From SAR202 cluster bacterium (lineage in GTDB: Bacteria; Chloroflexota; Dehalococcoidia; Lucifugimonadales; VGZR01): DNA of 64,000 nucleotides. The DNA lies in assembly GCA_016872515.1 (NCBI GenBank), contig VGZR01000012.1:1-64000 (forward strand). Direction: 5' to 3'. Positions 29,719 through 39,671 of the stretch are shown here, in pieces (positions within the stretch are counted from its first letter, which is position 1; each line of letters opens with the position of its first letter). The notes below the pieces were generated by a model that saw only the letters and a program-made list of their open reading frames with translations, had not been told where the DNA came from and ran no database searches. A program made the translations under genes and the position numbers.

Positions 29719-30744
29719 CTAGCGGCCGTGGATGTCCTCGGCGAGTTCACTCATGACAACGGTCATGGCCTTGACGCTGGCGATGGTCCGCGAGTACTCC
29801 ATCCGCGTGGGCCCCACTGCACCTATTGCTCCCACCGTCTCGCCTGGCACACCGTACTGGGCGATAACCACGCTCAGCGGCCAGAGCAGGTCGCCTTTGT
29901 TCTCCTGCCCTATAACCACCCTCACGAAGACGCCTTCCGGCGCTTCGTCCAGGACCGCCTGCGCGAGGGAACCGTCCTCAACCGCCTCCACCACGGGACG
30001 CACACGCTCGTTCCCGGAGAACTCAGGCTGAGTCAGAAGGTTTCGGAGGCCGTCCAGGTAGTGACCACGGTAGATACTCCGGTCCTCTTCTTTCAAGATG
30101 ACCAGCGTCGTATTCAGGACCGCCTCCTCCAACGCAGTGAGGTCGGCCGGCGCGGTCTGAATCTGCCGCCTGGTCTGTCCCACCACCATCTCCTTGACCC
30201 GGTTGGCGGAGTGCTCTAGCTCCGCGCGGTCGGCAGGGGTGACAAGGCGTATGAGCTGGCGGCGAAGCTGCGCATGTTCCAGGACGACGATGAGCAACGC
30301 CAATACGTCCTGAAGCGGGACGACCTCAAGGTGCCGCACGCGTGACTCCGGGGCCTTGGGGAAGGTCGCGATGGCGAGGTTGCCCACCATCTGCGCCAGG
30401 ACCGCCGCTGCGGCGCTCGTCCACTCCTCGAGGTCCTGCTGGGCCTTCAGGAGCTGTTGGCGCAAGCTCTCCCTGAACGGCGCCTCGGCTGACGTGGACT
30501 CTGCCGCAATCAACCGGGACACGTACTGCCGGTAGCCCATGTCGGTGGGGACACTTCCCGCCGAGGTGTGCGGCCTGGTGATGTAGCCTTGCTTCTCCAG
30601 CTCCGCTACCTCGTTGCGCACCGTGGCAGGGCTCACGCGAGGGTCGGCATGGCGCGCGATAACGTCGGAAGGCATGGGCGATGCGGAGCGGACATGCCCT
30701 TCAACGATGAGGCGAAGTATCACTTCCTGTCTTGACGTCAGCAT
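29719..30744 (-). CDS. hrcA: Heat-inducible transcription repressor HrcA
   Basis: MLTSRQEVILRLIVEGHVRSASPMPSDVIARHADPRVSPATVRNEVAELEKQGYITRPHTSAGSVPTDMGYRQYV. Confidence 0.95.
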   Translation of the reverse strand: MLTSRQEVILRLIVEGHVRSASPMPSDVIARHADPRVSPATVRNEVAELEKQGYITRPHTSAGSVPTDMGYRQYVSRLIAAESTSAEAPFRESLRQQLLKAQQDLEEWTSAAAAVLAQMVGNLAIATFPKAPESRVRHLEVVPLQDVLALLIVVLEHAQLRRQLIRLVTPADRAELEHSANRVKEMVVGQTRRQIQTAPADLTALEEAVLNTTLVILKEEDRSIYRGHYLDGLRNLLTQPEFSGNERVRPVVEAVEDGSLAQAVLDEAPEGVFVRVVIGQENKGDLLWPLSVVIAQYGVPGETVGAIGAVGPTRMEYSRTIASVKAMTVVMSELAEDIHGR

Positions 30745-30801
30745 CCAACCACCTAGGGCTCATGGGCATCGCTCCCCACCTACCGGCCCCGTATGGGGAA
30801 T

Positions 30802-30828
30802 GTAGCACTCGGGGGAAACGAGTGTCAA
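30802..30828. promoter_or_regulatory. CIRCE operator (HrcA-binding) upstream of hrcA
   Basis: GTAGCACTC-GGGGGAAAC-GAGTGTCAA against consensus TTAGCACTC-N9-GAGTGCTAA. Confidence 0.88.
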
Positions 30829-30850
30829 GAAAGGGCCCCGGTGGCTTTCT

Positions 30851-31969
30851 CTACCGCCGGAACCGCCGGTAGAGGCCGAGGGCCGCCAGCGGACCAACCA
30901 TCAGGAGGAAATTGGTCATCCCTGTTGTGATGGGTGCATCCACGTCAGGAGCACCGCAAGCCCCGCCTGAGGCCGCCGGCGTGGCCTGTGGCGTCGTCTG
31001 CTCAAGCGCCGAGGTGGGCTGCGGCGCTGCTGCACTTGTCGGAAACACCGGCACAGGCGTGAGTGTCGGCGATACTGGCACAGGCGTGAGTGTCGGCGAT
31101 ACTGGCACAGGCGTGAGTGTCGGCGATACTGGCACGGGCGTGAGTGTCGGAGACACCGGCACGGGCGTAGCCGTAGGGGTAATGGTCGGGGTCGCTGTAG
31201 GCGGCAGTGGGGTGGGGGTGAACGTGGGCTGCGGCGTGGGCGTGGGGGTCGGGACATCGAAGAAGACCAGAGTGAGGTCGCGCTTGACCGCCCCACTCGC
31301 GTAGCTATCCACCGTCCTGGAAACGACTCCGTTGAGCATGAACTCAATCGTCTTGCCTTCCAGGCCGGAGTCCTGCGGGTCTATGATGAGGTTGCGAAAG
31401 GTCTCTCCTTCTATCCGCGCCGGCAGAGACTCGTACGATCCGACCCTCGCCACCAGGACGGCACCCTCTGGGGTGACGCCGCCTGCCACAACGATGAATC
31501 CAGAATAGACGGCGGGGAAAACCACTTTGGGAGTGGCCGTTGGCACGGGGGTAAGCGTGGGCGTCGCTGTCGGTGTCGGCGTCGGGTCTGGTAGCTTCGG
31601 GAATGTAAGGTTGAAGCTGGTGTTCACCACCCCTGGCTGGTACGTCGCCGTTTGGTTAGCAAGCACGCCCTCTAGGTCAAAGGTGACAGCCTGGCCGATG
31701 AGGGCCTGGTCGTCGGGAGCCACTACAAGGAGTTCGTACCTGCCGTCTTTGACCTCCACAGGCGCGCTCTCGTAGCGGGTATCTATCCTCGCCACTAGAG
31801 TAAAGCCGTTTGGAACAGCCTTCCCTCCACCAGTCGCGCTGCCACTGAATACCGTCGGCAGGTTGGGTGGCTGTTCTTGCGCAGATGCGGGAGCTGCTGA
31901 AAGCAGCAAGGTCCCAACAAGCGCCGCTAACCCAAGGCCTACCCGGAGCCATTGTCGAACAGTCATCAC
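30851..31969 (-). CDS. Secreted two-domain surface protein with Thr/Pro repeat stalk and C-terminal TM
   Basis: Signal peptide; two related ~90-aa domains (FSGSATGGGKAVPNGFTLVARI... and YSGFIVVAGGVTPEGAVLVARV...); PVSPTLTPV repeats; C-terminal MTNFLLMVGPLAALGLYRRFRR. Confidence 0.7.
   Translation of the reverse strand: MMTVRQWLRVGLGLAALVGTLLLSAAPASAQEQPPNLPTVFSGSATGGGKAVPNGFTLVARIDTRYESAPVEVKDGRYELLVVAPDDQALIGQAVTFDLEGVLANQTATYQPGVVNTSFNLTFPKLPDPTPTPTATPTLTPVPTATPKVVFPAVYSGFIVVAGGVTPEGAVLVARVGSYESLPARIEGETFRNLIIDPQDSGLEGKTIEFMLNGVVSRTVDSYASGAVKRDLTLVFFDVPTPTPTPQPTFTPTPLPPTATPTITPTATPVPVSPTLTPVPVSPTLTPVPVSPTLTPVPVSPTLTPVPVFPTSAAAPQPTSALEQTTPQATPAASGGACGAPDVDAPITTGMTNFLLMVGPLAALGLYRRFRR
31053..31163 (-). 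repeat. 27-bp in-frame tandem repeat (about 4 copies)
   Basis: acaggcgtgagtgtcggcgatactggc repeated; encodes PVSPTLTPV. Confidence 0.9.
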
Positions 31970-31983
31970 ATCTCCACCAGAAA

Positions 31984-32022
31984 CAAAGACCTCCCTCCCC
32001 TTCTAAGGGAGGGAGGTCTTTG
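31984..32022 (-). terminator. Intrinsic terminator-like perfect inverted repeat
   Basis: CAAAGACCTCCCTCCC cttctaa GGGAGGGAGGTCTTTG, 16-bp perfect stem, 3' of the 1005-aa gene. Confidence 0.75.
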
Positions 32023-32060
32023 CGTTAGTTCTGCGTTACGTCCGCTCTACGGTCTTTGCG

Positions 32061-35000
32061 TTACGGCACCAGTGTACCGTTCGCGGTGGCGTACACCCAG
32101 TAGGACTTGCCTACCTGAACGTTCGCGGTCACAGCAACCCACTTCCCGTTCAGGGTGTCGAAGGTGTAAATCCTCGACGTGGTCAGACCACTGAAGTAAG
32201 TGCCAACGGCGATATTATCGCCAGCCATCTTGTCGCCAGTCGTGTCAATCACAGGCACGAGGTTCCAACCCTTCATGATGTTAACCGCGGGCGGCTGGAC
32301 AGGCGTCTCACCCGTGGCAGCGCCACCAGCCATTCGCGGGATGAGTGTGCTGATCGCCTGGAACGTGTCCGTGCTCACCCAGTAGCCGAGCTTCGGATCG
32401 ATGGCCGTCAACGTGCCGGTGAAGGCCGTAAACGTGCCATCGTCCTTGCGGGTGCGGGTAGCGACCTTCCAGCGGGCCGCGCTGCTCGAATCGTAGGCCA
32501 TCACCACCGTGACCGGGGTATTGCCGATGACCGCGTCAATGGCAGCGTTGGCAGGAGTACCCGGGAAGCTGATCATGTTCCAGCCCGGGTTCAAGGGCAG
32601 GCTGAACGCCGCCCGATCATTGATCTTGAAGGTATGTGTGAAGGTCTTGGTATTGCCGGCCACGTCCTTGGCATCCACGACCACGGTGTGGCTCCCGACC
32701 GTCAGTCCGCCAGCCGCTTTGTACAGGAACTGGATGTTGTCCACCGAGGAAACCATGGAGGTAATGTCGCTCCCATCCAAGGTAACCTTGGTGAGTGTCA
32801 CAGTGCCATTATTGTCAAGGTCTGTGCCAGCCGCGATGGCGTCGTAGTCTGCCTGGGCTGCTGGTACAACGTTTGCCCCAGCGGAGTTCAAGCCGTACTC
32901 AAGACCTTCGTTCGCGAAGTTGATGGAGACGACAGCGTTCCGGTCGTCCACGCCAGCAGCTGCCGGCAGGAACGTCGGCGCCGGCAAGCCCTTGTCAACC
33001 TCGAAGAGAATCAGGCCACCAAGACTCAGGGCCGAGACCGTGCTCCCGCCCGCGGTGCTAATATTCGCGGCCGAGTTCAGGTCAGAAGCCTGAGCAAACA
33101 CGCTGTAGAGACCAGAGTCGGCGGGCGAAGCCTCGGCACTGAAAGTCTTCGGGCCACCGGTGAAAACCAGCGCGGTGCTTGTCACGCCAGCGGTGTGTAG
33201 CGTACCTACCCGAACCGTAGTGATTGTCAGGTTGGTTGCGTTTTCGTTTGAGGTGATCTGGATGCTCACCTTGGTGTTGGTCACCGGACGGGTCGCAGTG
33301 CCGACCGCTACAGTCAGGGCCGGGGCGATGCCGTCGGTGGACGGGTCAACGCTGACTGGAATGGTCATTTCGTTGCCCGCAACATCCTTGATGCTCCCCA
33401 CCACCTCAACCTTGGGCCGGTCACTTGGGGCCAGGGCACCGACCGTAAGGAAGACCGACTTCGGGGCGCCTGCGAAGGCCTCGGCGGTCACTGGCGTGCT
33501 GCCAGCAACCTTGAAGTCGCTAGCCGTCACGGTCGAAGCGTCGATGGCCTCGGTAAATTCGACCCTGATGCTCGTGTTCTTCCCGTTCGACGGATCGTTA
33601 TTGGTCTTGTTGGTGGCGGCCGACGTCGTGTCCCAGAATGAGCCGGTCGTTGCCGGATTGGTCGTCGCCAAAGCTGGCGCCGTTCGGTCAATCTTGATAG
33701 AGAACGGTTGGCAACCCTTTACGCTCCCACTGGTGCCCGGCGTCAGACCCACTGTGGTACCGAGCGCGATGAAGGCATCGGCATCGCACGGGTTAGCCAC
33801 GCCTGCGGCCGTGGAGGGTTCCCGGTCAGTCACACCACTGTTGCCTGCGTTGTCCGTGCCGATGATCCACCAGTACACCGTCTGGTCGGAGGCGAGGGTG
33901 GCGGTGATGCGCTGCCTGATACTGAAGCCGCCGGTAATCGCGGTCTTATCCGCCGTCGCGACCGAGATGCCCTCGAAGGTGGTAGCATCGATCGTGCCGT
34001 CGGCATTCGTGTCCCGGCCAAACCACACAAGGATGGACCCTGTGTTGACACCTGAATCCGCATCCGTGATGTCGCCCCAAACTGTCGGTTGAAGGACAGT
34101 AGATGCCGCGCCCTCGGCTGGGCTGAAGTTCCCGAAGCTCGGGGCAGTCGTCTCAGCCTTTATGGTGGCCGACCTGGTAACCGTGGAGCCGGTTGCGCCG
34201 TCCACATAGCTCACAAGGATGGTATCCGCAGTGTTGATCTTGAGGTCGCCGACGCTCCAAGTGTTGTCGGCGATTCTGGTAGAAGTGGCCGCAGGGCTTC
34301 CGGCGGATTGGTTGCTCGGATTCTCCCCAGCGGTGCACTGGCCCGCCGTTGTCGTCAGACAGGTGGCGGTGCTGGTAGACGCGGTGCTGCGAAGCCGCAG
34401 GGTCCCGCGGAAGATGCCGGTGTTGGAGCCGGTCTCTTCAAGTACCACGTTGATGCCCGCCGCGTCGGCGTCGCTGGCGACCTTGACCGATCCGAGGCCG
34501 CTGCTCGCCGTTCGGTTGACGGCGCCCTTCCGGTAGACGAGGCGAACCACATCGCCATCGCTGCCGGTCAGAATGTTCTTGTCGTCGGTGCCGTGGCTGT
34601 TAGTGCACCGGATAGTGATGATTCCGTTCACGCCATCGACAATCGAGACGCCCAGTCCCAGAAGGGATACGTCAACGGCGGCTCCCGTCTCGCTAACGAA
34701 GCCTATGTCGGCGCCGGTGAGGACACCATCGCCGTTCCTGTCCAGGATAGGCGCAGTGATGGGCGCGCTGGACGTTGCGGCTGGGACGCCGGTGGAGGTG
34801 CTCGTTGTTGAAGTGAACTGATCGAGTACCACGTTTTCGCTCTGGGCACACTCGAGATAGACCAGCACAGTTGTGTCCACACCCGTGTTCAGGTCTGCGT
34901 CCGTGACTTCAAGCAGGACGTTGCCGCCCTGCTTGACCCAGGTCACCACCTTCGTGGTGTCGGCCGAGTTTGGGAAGCGCTGCGTGGCGTCCGCGCCGAA

Positions 35001-35078
35001 GACCGGCACGACGACCAGCAGCGTCACCAGCACAGCCAGTGCACTGAGGACGATTGCGATCCGTTGCTTGCTATTCAC
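32061..35078 (-). CDS. Large secreted S-layer/Ig-like surface protein
   Basis: 1005 aa with signal peptide; Thr/Ser/Ala-rich Ig-like segments; C-terminal repeats LNPGWNMISFPG... and MKGWNLVPVIDTTG...SYWVYATANGTLVP. Confidence 0.7.
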   Translation of the reverse strand: MNSKQRIAIVLSALAVLVTLLVVVPVFGADATQRFPNSADTTKVVTWVKQGGNVLLEVTDADLNTGVDTTVLVYLECAQSENVVLDQFTSTTSTSTGVPAATSSAPITAPILDRNGDGVLTGADIGFVSETGAAVDVSLLGLGVSIVDGVNGIITIRCTNSHGTDDKNILTGSDGDVVRLVYRKGAVNRTASSGLGSVKVASDADAAGINVVLEETGSNTGIFRGTLRLRSTASTSTATCLTTTAGQCTAGENPSNQSAGSPAATSTRIADNTWSVGDLKINTADTILVSYVDGATGSTVTRSATIKAETTAPSFGNFSPAEGAASTVLQPTVWGDITDADSGVNTGSILVWFGRDTNADGTIDATTFEGISVATADKTAITGGFSIRQRITATLASDQTVYWWIIGTDNAGNSGVTDREPSTAAGVANPCDADAFIALGTTVGLTPGTSGSVKGCQPFSIKIDRTAPALATTNPATTGSFWDTTSAATNKTNNDPSNGKNTSIRVEFTEAIDASTVTASDFKVAGSTPVTAEAFAGAPKSVFLTVGALAPSDRPKVEVVGSIKDVAGNEMTIPVSVDPSTDGIAPALTVAVGTATRPVTNTKVSIQITSNENATNLTITTVRVGTLHTAGVTSTALVFTGGPKTFSAEASPADSGLYSVFAQASDLNSAANISTAGGSTVSALSLGGLILFEVDKGLPAPTFLPAAAGVDDRNAVVSINFANEGLEYGLNSAGANVVPAAQADYDAIAAGTDLDNNGTVTLTKVTLDGSDITSMVSSVDNIQFLYKAAGGLTVGSHTVVVDAKDVAGNTKTFTHTFKINDRAAFSLPLNPGWNMISFPGTPANAAIDAVIGNTPVTVVMAYDSSSAARWKVATRTRKDDGTFTAFTGTLTAIDPKLGYWVSTDTFQAISTLIPRMAGGAATGETPVQPPAVNIMKGWNLVPVIDTTGDKMAGDNIAVGTYFSGLTTSRIYTFDTLNGKWVAVTANVQVGKSYWVYATANGTLVP

Positions 35079-35247
35079 TGCCTACCCCCTTGTCTTTCCT
35101 GGCTTCTTTAAGCCTTTGGATACTTTATGAGTGCCTACCGACATGACAATGGGCGCACTCCGCGCGCCCAAGTGAACCGAGTTGTTATGTATGACGGCCT
35201 CCGACCTTGAAAAGTTCCGTGGCCGTTCCAGACCGTTCTGGGAATGA

Positions 35248-35277
35248 TTTGTACACCATGGCCATTTCCCTTGTCAA
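35248..35277 (-). promoter_or_regulatory. Sigma-70-type promoter for the 1005-aa surface protein
   Basis: Minus strand TTGACA-N18-TACAAA, about 170 bp upstream of the ATG. Confidence 0.5.
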
Positions 35278-35449
35278 GGTCTAGAAGGCGTGGCTCGGAG
35301 CCAAATGCCCCTTGCTACACGCCTTACTCCCTGGCCACAGATGCGGGCCACTGGCCGAAACTATAGAGGAGACCCAAACCATTGTCAATAAGAGAACAAC
35401 CCCCCTTATCTACGAAATCCTGTTTATTCACCCGGCTGTTAGCTGTCCT

Positions 35450-36724
35450 TTAGATGTCCTTGCCCAGTGTGGCCAGGAACTCAGCGTTGTCTTTGGTCTT
35501 GCGCAGCCGCTCCAACACCTTCTCCGTGGCTTCGTGAGCGTTCATCGAGTCCGACGTGACCATGGTCACCATGCGGCGTAGCAGCCAGACTTGCTTGAGG
35601 GTGATTTCATCCAACAACAACTCCTCGCGCCGGGTGCCGCTGCGGCCGATGTCTATGGCGGGGTAGATGCGCCGCTCCGCCAGCCGGCGGTCCAGGTGCA
35701 CTTCCATATTGCCCGTGCCCTTGAACTCTTCGTAGATCACATCGTCCATGCGGCTGCCCGTGTCAACCAGGCACGCCGCCAGGATGGTGAGGCTGCCGCC
35801 CTCTTCTGTATTGCGTGCGGCGCCGAAGAACTTCTTCGGCGGATACAGGGCCACAGGGTCTATGCCGCCGGAGAGGGTGCGCCCGCTGGTGGGCACGGCC
35901 AGGTTGTAGGCGCGGGTCAGGCGTGTGATGCTGTCCAGCAGGATGCACACGTCGCGCCCGGCCTCCACCAGCCGCTTGGCCCGCTCCAGGACCAGCTCCG
36001 CGACCCGGCAGTGGTCCTCCACAGGCTCGTCGAACGTCGAGCTGAACACCTCGCCCTTCACCGACCGCTTCATGTCCGTCACCTCTTCCGGGCGTTCACC
36101 GATGAGCGCGACCATGAGGTGGATGTCGGGACAGTTGATGGCAACGCCATGGGCTATCTGTTTGAGCAGGGTCGTCTTGCCCGCCTTGGGCGGCGAGACG
36201 ATCATGCCGCGCTGTCCACGCCCGACGGGTGCGAGAATGTCCATCAAGCGGGTGGACGGGTTGCTCCGGTCGGTTTCGAGTTTGATGAGCTTGTTGGGGA
36301 AGATGGGCGTGAGGTTCTCGAAGTGGGGCCGACTTCGGGACGTGTCGGCATCCTGCCCGTTGACCACCTCGACTCGTACGAGTCCGAAATAGCGCTCGCC
36401 GTCCTTCGGAGGCCGCACCTGGCCCGCGACCTCGTCGCCGGTCCGCAGCCCGAAGCGCCGGATCTGCGACTGGGAGACGTACACGTCGCCCGAACCCTGG
36501 TGCGAACTGTCGTGCCGCAGGAACCCATACCCATCGTTCACGATGGACAGGATGCCCCTGACCTGGATCGCTCCGTTGCGCTCCGAGTAGGCCTGCAAGA
36601 CCTTGGTGAGAAGCTCATGCTTCTTCATCACGACCCCGTTCTCAGGCACGCCTAACTCGGTGGCGAGCCTTCTCAGGTCCTCCTCCGATAGTTTCTGTAC
36701 GTCCAACAAGTTGATCGGATCCAT
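35450..36724 (-). CDS. rho: Transcription termination factor Rho
   Basis: [70 protein letters not shown]. Confidence 0.96.
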   Translation of the reverse strand: MDPINLLDVQKLSEEDLRRLATELGVPENGVVMKKHELLTKVLQAYSERNGAIQVRGILSIVNDGYGFLRHDSSHQGSGDVYVSQSQIRRFGLRTGDEVAGQVRPPKDGERYFGLVRVEVVNGQDADTSRSRPHFENLTPIFPNKLIKLETDRSNPSTRLMDILAPVGRGQRGMIVSPPKAGKTTLLKQIAHGVAINCPDIHLMVALIGERPEEVTDMKRSVKGEVFSSTFDEPVEDHCRVAELVLERAKRLVEAGRDVCILLDSITRLTRAYNLAVPTSGRTLSGGIDPVALYPPKKFFGAARNTEEGGSLTILAACLVDTGSRMDDVIYEEFKGTGNMEVHLDRRLAERRIYPAIDIGRSGTRREELLLDEITLKQVWLLRRMVTMVTSDSMNAHEATEKVLERLRKTKDNAEFLATLGKDI

Positions 36725-36955
36725 CGTCTCCCTCTATGCATTGCCCATCCGTCTGCCGGGCCTGGGCGGTGTTCATGTCCTCTCGGACGATACTTCTTAT
36801 GCTGTCGTGGTTGCGTTGCTATCGAACGAACGGTGGAGATGTGCGAACTGCCAGTGCCTCTAGACCAGTAAATACCGGATGGCTGGCATCGCGATGGTCT
36901 TTGGGTATCTTGGGGTTCGTGAGCGGGAAGGGTTACCTCAGGGTAAGGACGTGGT

Positions 36956-37615
36956 CTATTTCTTGGAGACCTTTTGCCAGTCCTGGGTGAACTTGGCCAG
37001 GCCAACGTCCGTGAGCGGATGGTGGGTCATCTGCGTGAGCACTTTGAAAGGAATGGTGGCGACGTGAGCACCTGCGCGCGCGGCCATCACGCAGTGCAAC
37101 GGGTGGCGGATGCTTGCAGCGAGCACTTGGGTCGAGATGCCGTGCTTCTTGAAGATCTCGGCGATGTCTGCCACCAACGCCATGCCGTCGTGGCCTTCGT
37201 CGTCGAGTCTGCCTACGAACGGGCTGACGTACACCGCGCCAGCCTGCGCGCCGAGCAGGGCCTGATTCACTGAAAAGCACAGCGTCTGATTGATCTTCAC
37301 GCCCTCTTTGGAGAGGTGGGCCATCGCCTGGAATCCCGCCGGGGTGCTTGGCAACTTGACCACCACATTCGTGTGCCACTGCGCAATCCCCCAGCCTTCC
37401 TCAATCATCGCCTCGGGTTCTAAACTCACGACTTCCACGGAGACAGGACCATCCACGATTTCGGCAATCTCAAGGACTGCCTTTTTGTAACCGCCCTGGG
37501 TGCCGATACCCTCTTTCGCGGCAAGCGAGGGGTTGGTGGTCACTCCAGAAACAACGCCGAGCTTAGCGGCTTGTCGGATTTCATCAACGTTGGCGGTATC
37601 GAGGAAGATGCGCAC
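36956..37615 (-). CDS. fsa: Fructose-6-phosphate aldolase/transaldolase-like
   Basis: MRIFLDTANVDEIRQAAKLGVVSGVTTNPSLAAKEG; VVKLPSTPAGFQAM; VSPFVGRLDD. Confidence 0.88.
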   Translation of the reverse strand: MRIFLDTANVDEIRQAAKLGVVSGVTTNPSLAAKEGIGTQGGYKKAVLEIAEIVDGPVSVEVVSLEPEAMIEEGWGIAQWHTNVVVKLPSTPAGFQAMAHLSKEGVKINQTLCFSVNQALLGAQAGAVYVSPFVGRLDDEGHDGMALVADIAEIFKKHGISTQVLAASIRHPLHCVMAARAGAHVATIPFKVLTQMTHHPLTDVGLAKFTQDWQKVSKK

Positions 37616-37693
37616 TGTGGGGACTCCTTTACCTTACCACATTTGTCAAAGGGCCACAATGCGCCTCACAAGCGCTTTGTGGCAGGTGTCTGG

Positions 37694-39334
37694 CTACTTC
37701 GCGTTCTCCAACGGCAAGACGTGCTGGCCGCCCTCGCGGAGCGTCCTCTTCGCGACGCCGATGAACTCGCGGAACAGTGGGTGGGGCCGGTTGGGCCTCG
37801 AAAGGAACTCAGGGTGGAACTGCACACCCAGCATGAACGACTGGCCCGACATCTCCATGATTTCGACGAGACGCCCATCGGGCGACAGCCCTGTCGGCCA
37901 AAGCCCTGCGGACTCGAGCTGTTCTCGGTAGGCGTTGTTCACTTCGAACCGGTGGCGGTGCCGCTCCTGCACCTGGGGCTTGTCGTACGCCCTTGCCGCG
38001 ATGGAGCCAGCAACCAGTCGGCACGGATACCCACCAAGCCGCATCGTCCCGCCTTTATGGGTGATGTGCCTCTGGTCAGGCATCATGTCTATCACAGGGT
38101 CAGGGGTGTGCGGGTCGAACTCCGTGGAGTTGGCTTTGGGTCTGTCCAATAGACTCCTGGCCGCCTCCACCACCATGACCTGCATGCCGAGACACAGCCC
38201 CAGATACGGAACTTTGTTGTCCCGCGCGTAGGTCACCGTGCGGATCATGCCCTCCACACCGCGCGGTCCGAACCCGCCCGGCACCACGATGCCGCTGACG
38301 GACTGGAGGAACGAGTCTGGGCCTTCGACCTCCACCTGCTCCGACGGTACCCAGGACAGCTCGATGTCCAGGTCGTGAGACAGCCCGGCATGGTGCAGAG
38401 CTTCTTTAACCGAGATGTACGAGTCCCTCAGGTCAACGTACTTGCCGACGACGGCGATGGGGAGCCGCTTCTTCGGCCGTTTGATGGCTTCCACCATCTC
38501 CCGCCATTGGGTCATGTCTCGCTCCGGCGTGCCTAGCCCAAGCCCTGCGATGATGAGGTCTCCCAGCCCCTCCTGTTCAAGTATCAGCGGAACCTCATAC
38601 ACTGTAGGCACCGTCGGCAAGGCCACAACAGCAGGCCGAGGGACGTCGCAGAACACCGAGATCTTCTTCTTGATGTCATCGTCCACCGGGTGGTCGCTCC
38701 GGCAGATGATGGCGTCCGGCTGGATGCCGATGCTGCGCAGCTCCCGGACACTGTGCTGAGTTGGCTTCGTCTTGAGTTCTCCCGTGGAAGCGATGTACGG
38801 CAGCAGGGACACGTGGATATAGAAAACGTTGTCCTTGCCTACCTCGTTGCGCATCTGCCGGATGGCTTCCAAAAACGGCAGGCCCTCGATGTCGCCGACC
38901 GTGCCACCGACCTCCACCACGATGACCTGCGCCTCCGATTCCCGCGCCAGATTCAGCATGCGACGCTTGATGGCATCGGTGACGTGGGGGATGGCCTGGA
39001 TGGTCCCACCCAGGAACTCGCCCCTGCGCTCCTTGGCGATGAGTTCGCTGTAGATCTGGCCGGCGGTCAGATTGGAGGACTTGGTCAGGTCCATGTCGAT
39101 GAACCGCTCGTAGTGGCCCAAGTCCAGGTCGGTCTCACCCCCATCAGTGGTGACGAACACCTCACCATGCTGGTAGGGCGACATCGTGCCGGGGTCAACA
39201 TTGAGATAGGGGTCGAGTTTGAGGACCGAAACCGAGACGCCGCGGCTCTTGAGGATACGTCCGATGGACGCGACGCTGATGCCTTTGCCAACTGAACTGA
39301 CGACGCCGCCGGTGACGAAGATGAACTTAGTCAT
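37694..39334 (-). CDS. pyrG: CTP synthase
   Basis: MTKFIFVTGGVVSSVGKGISVASIGRILKSRG; PGGFGPRGVEGMI; GLCLGMQVMVVE. Confidence 0.96.
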   Translation of the reverse strand: MTKFIFVTGGVVSSVGKGISVASIGRILKSRGVSVSVLKLDPYLNVDPGTMSPYQHGEVFVTTDGGETDLDLGHYERFIDMDLTKSSNLTAGQIYSELIAKERRGEFLGGTIQAIPHVTDAIKRRMLNLARESEAQVIVVEVGGTVGDIEGLPFLEAIRQMRNEVGKDNVFYIHVSLLPYIASTGELKTKPTQHSVRELRSIGIQPDAIICRSDHPVDDDIKKKISVFCDVPRPAVVALPTVPTVYEVPLILEQEGLGDLIIAGLGLGTPERDMTQWREMVEAIKRPKKRLPIAVVGKYVDLRDSYISVKEALHHAGLSHDLDIELSWVPSEQVEVEGPDSFLQSVSGIVVPGGFGPRGVEGMIRTVTYARDNKVPYLGLCLGMQVMVVEAARSLLDRPKANSTEFDPHTPDPVIDMMPDQRHITHKGGTMRLGGYPCRLVAGSIAARAYDKPQVQERHRHRFEVNNAYREQLESAGLWPTGLSPDGRLVEIMEMSGQSFMLGVQFHPEFLSRPNRPHPLFREFIGVAKRTLREGGQHVLPLENAK

Positions 39335-39671
39335 GTGCGGCTTTTCCTGCGGGATGGCTGAGGGCAACAAGACCCATGCCTGAGTCTAACGGCACGTGGG
39401 GCGAAACGCACACTGGAGAAAGTGGGTATCCGGTAAGAGAAGGGGATATACGCGGGTCCGAGGCCGCCGTTGTGTCCGGATAGGACTGTAGGGGAACCGG
39501 CTAGGGTCGGATAGACCAACTTCCTACTGCTCGTCGGATGGGCTGGCGCAGTATATCCATCTGGCGCTTGAACTGTCAAACGGCCACGCGCCCGTCAACA
39601 CGCGCCACGAGGCCATTCTGGCAAATCTGAGGGCATCTTTTCAAGAGAAAACACGACGAACGTCCAGAGGT

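Noticed and set aside
31053-31163. Possible CRISPR-like direct repeats
   Set aside because: Units are contiguous without spacers, multiples of 3 and in frame within a coding region; a protein tandem repeat, and no cas genes are nearby.
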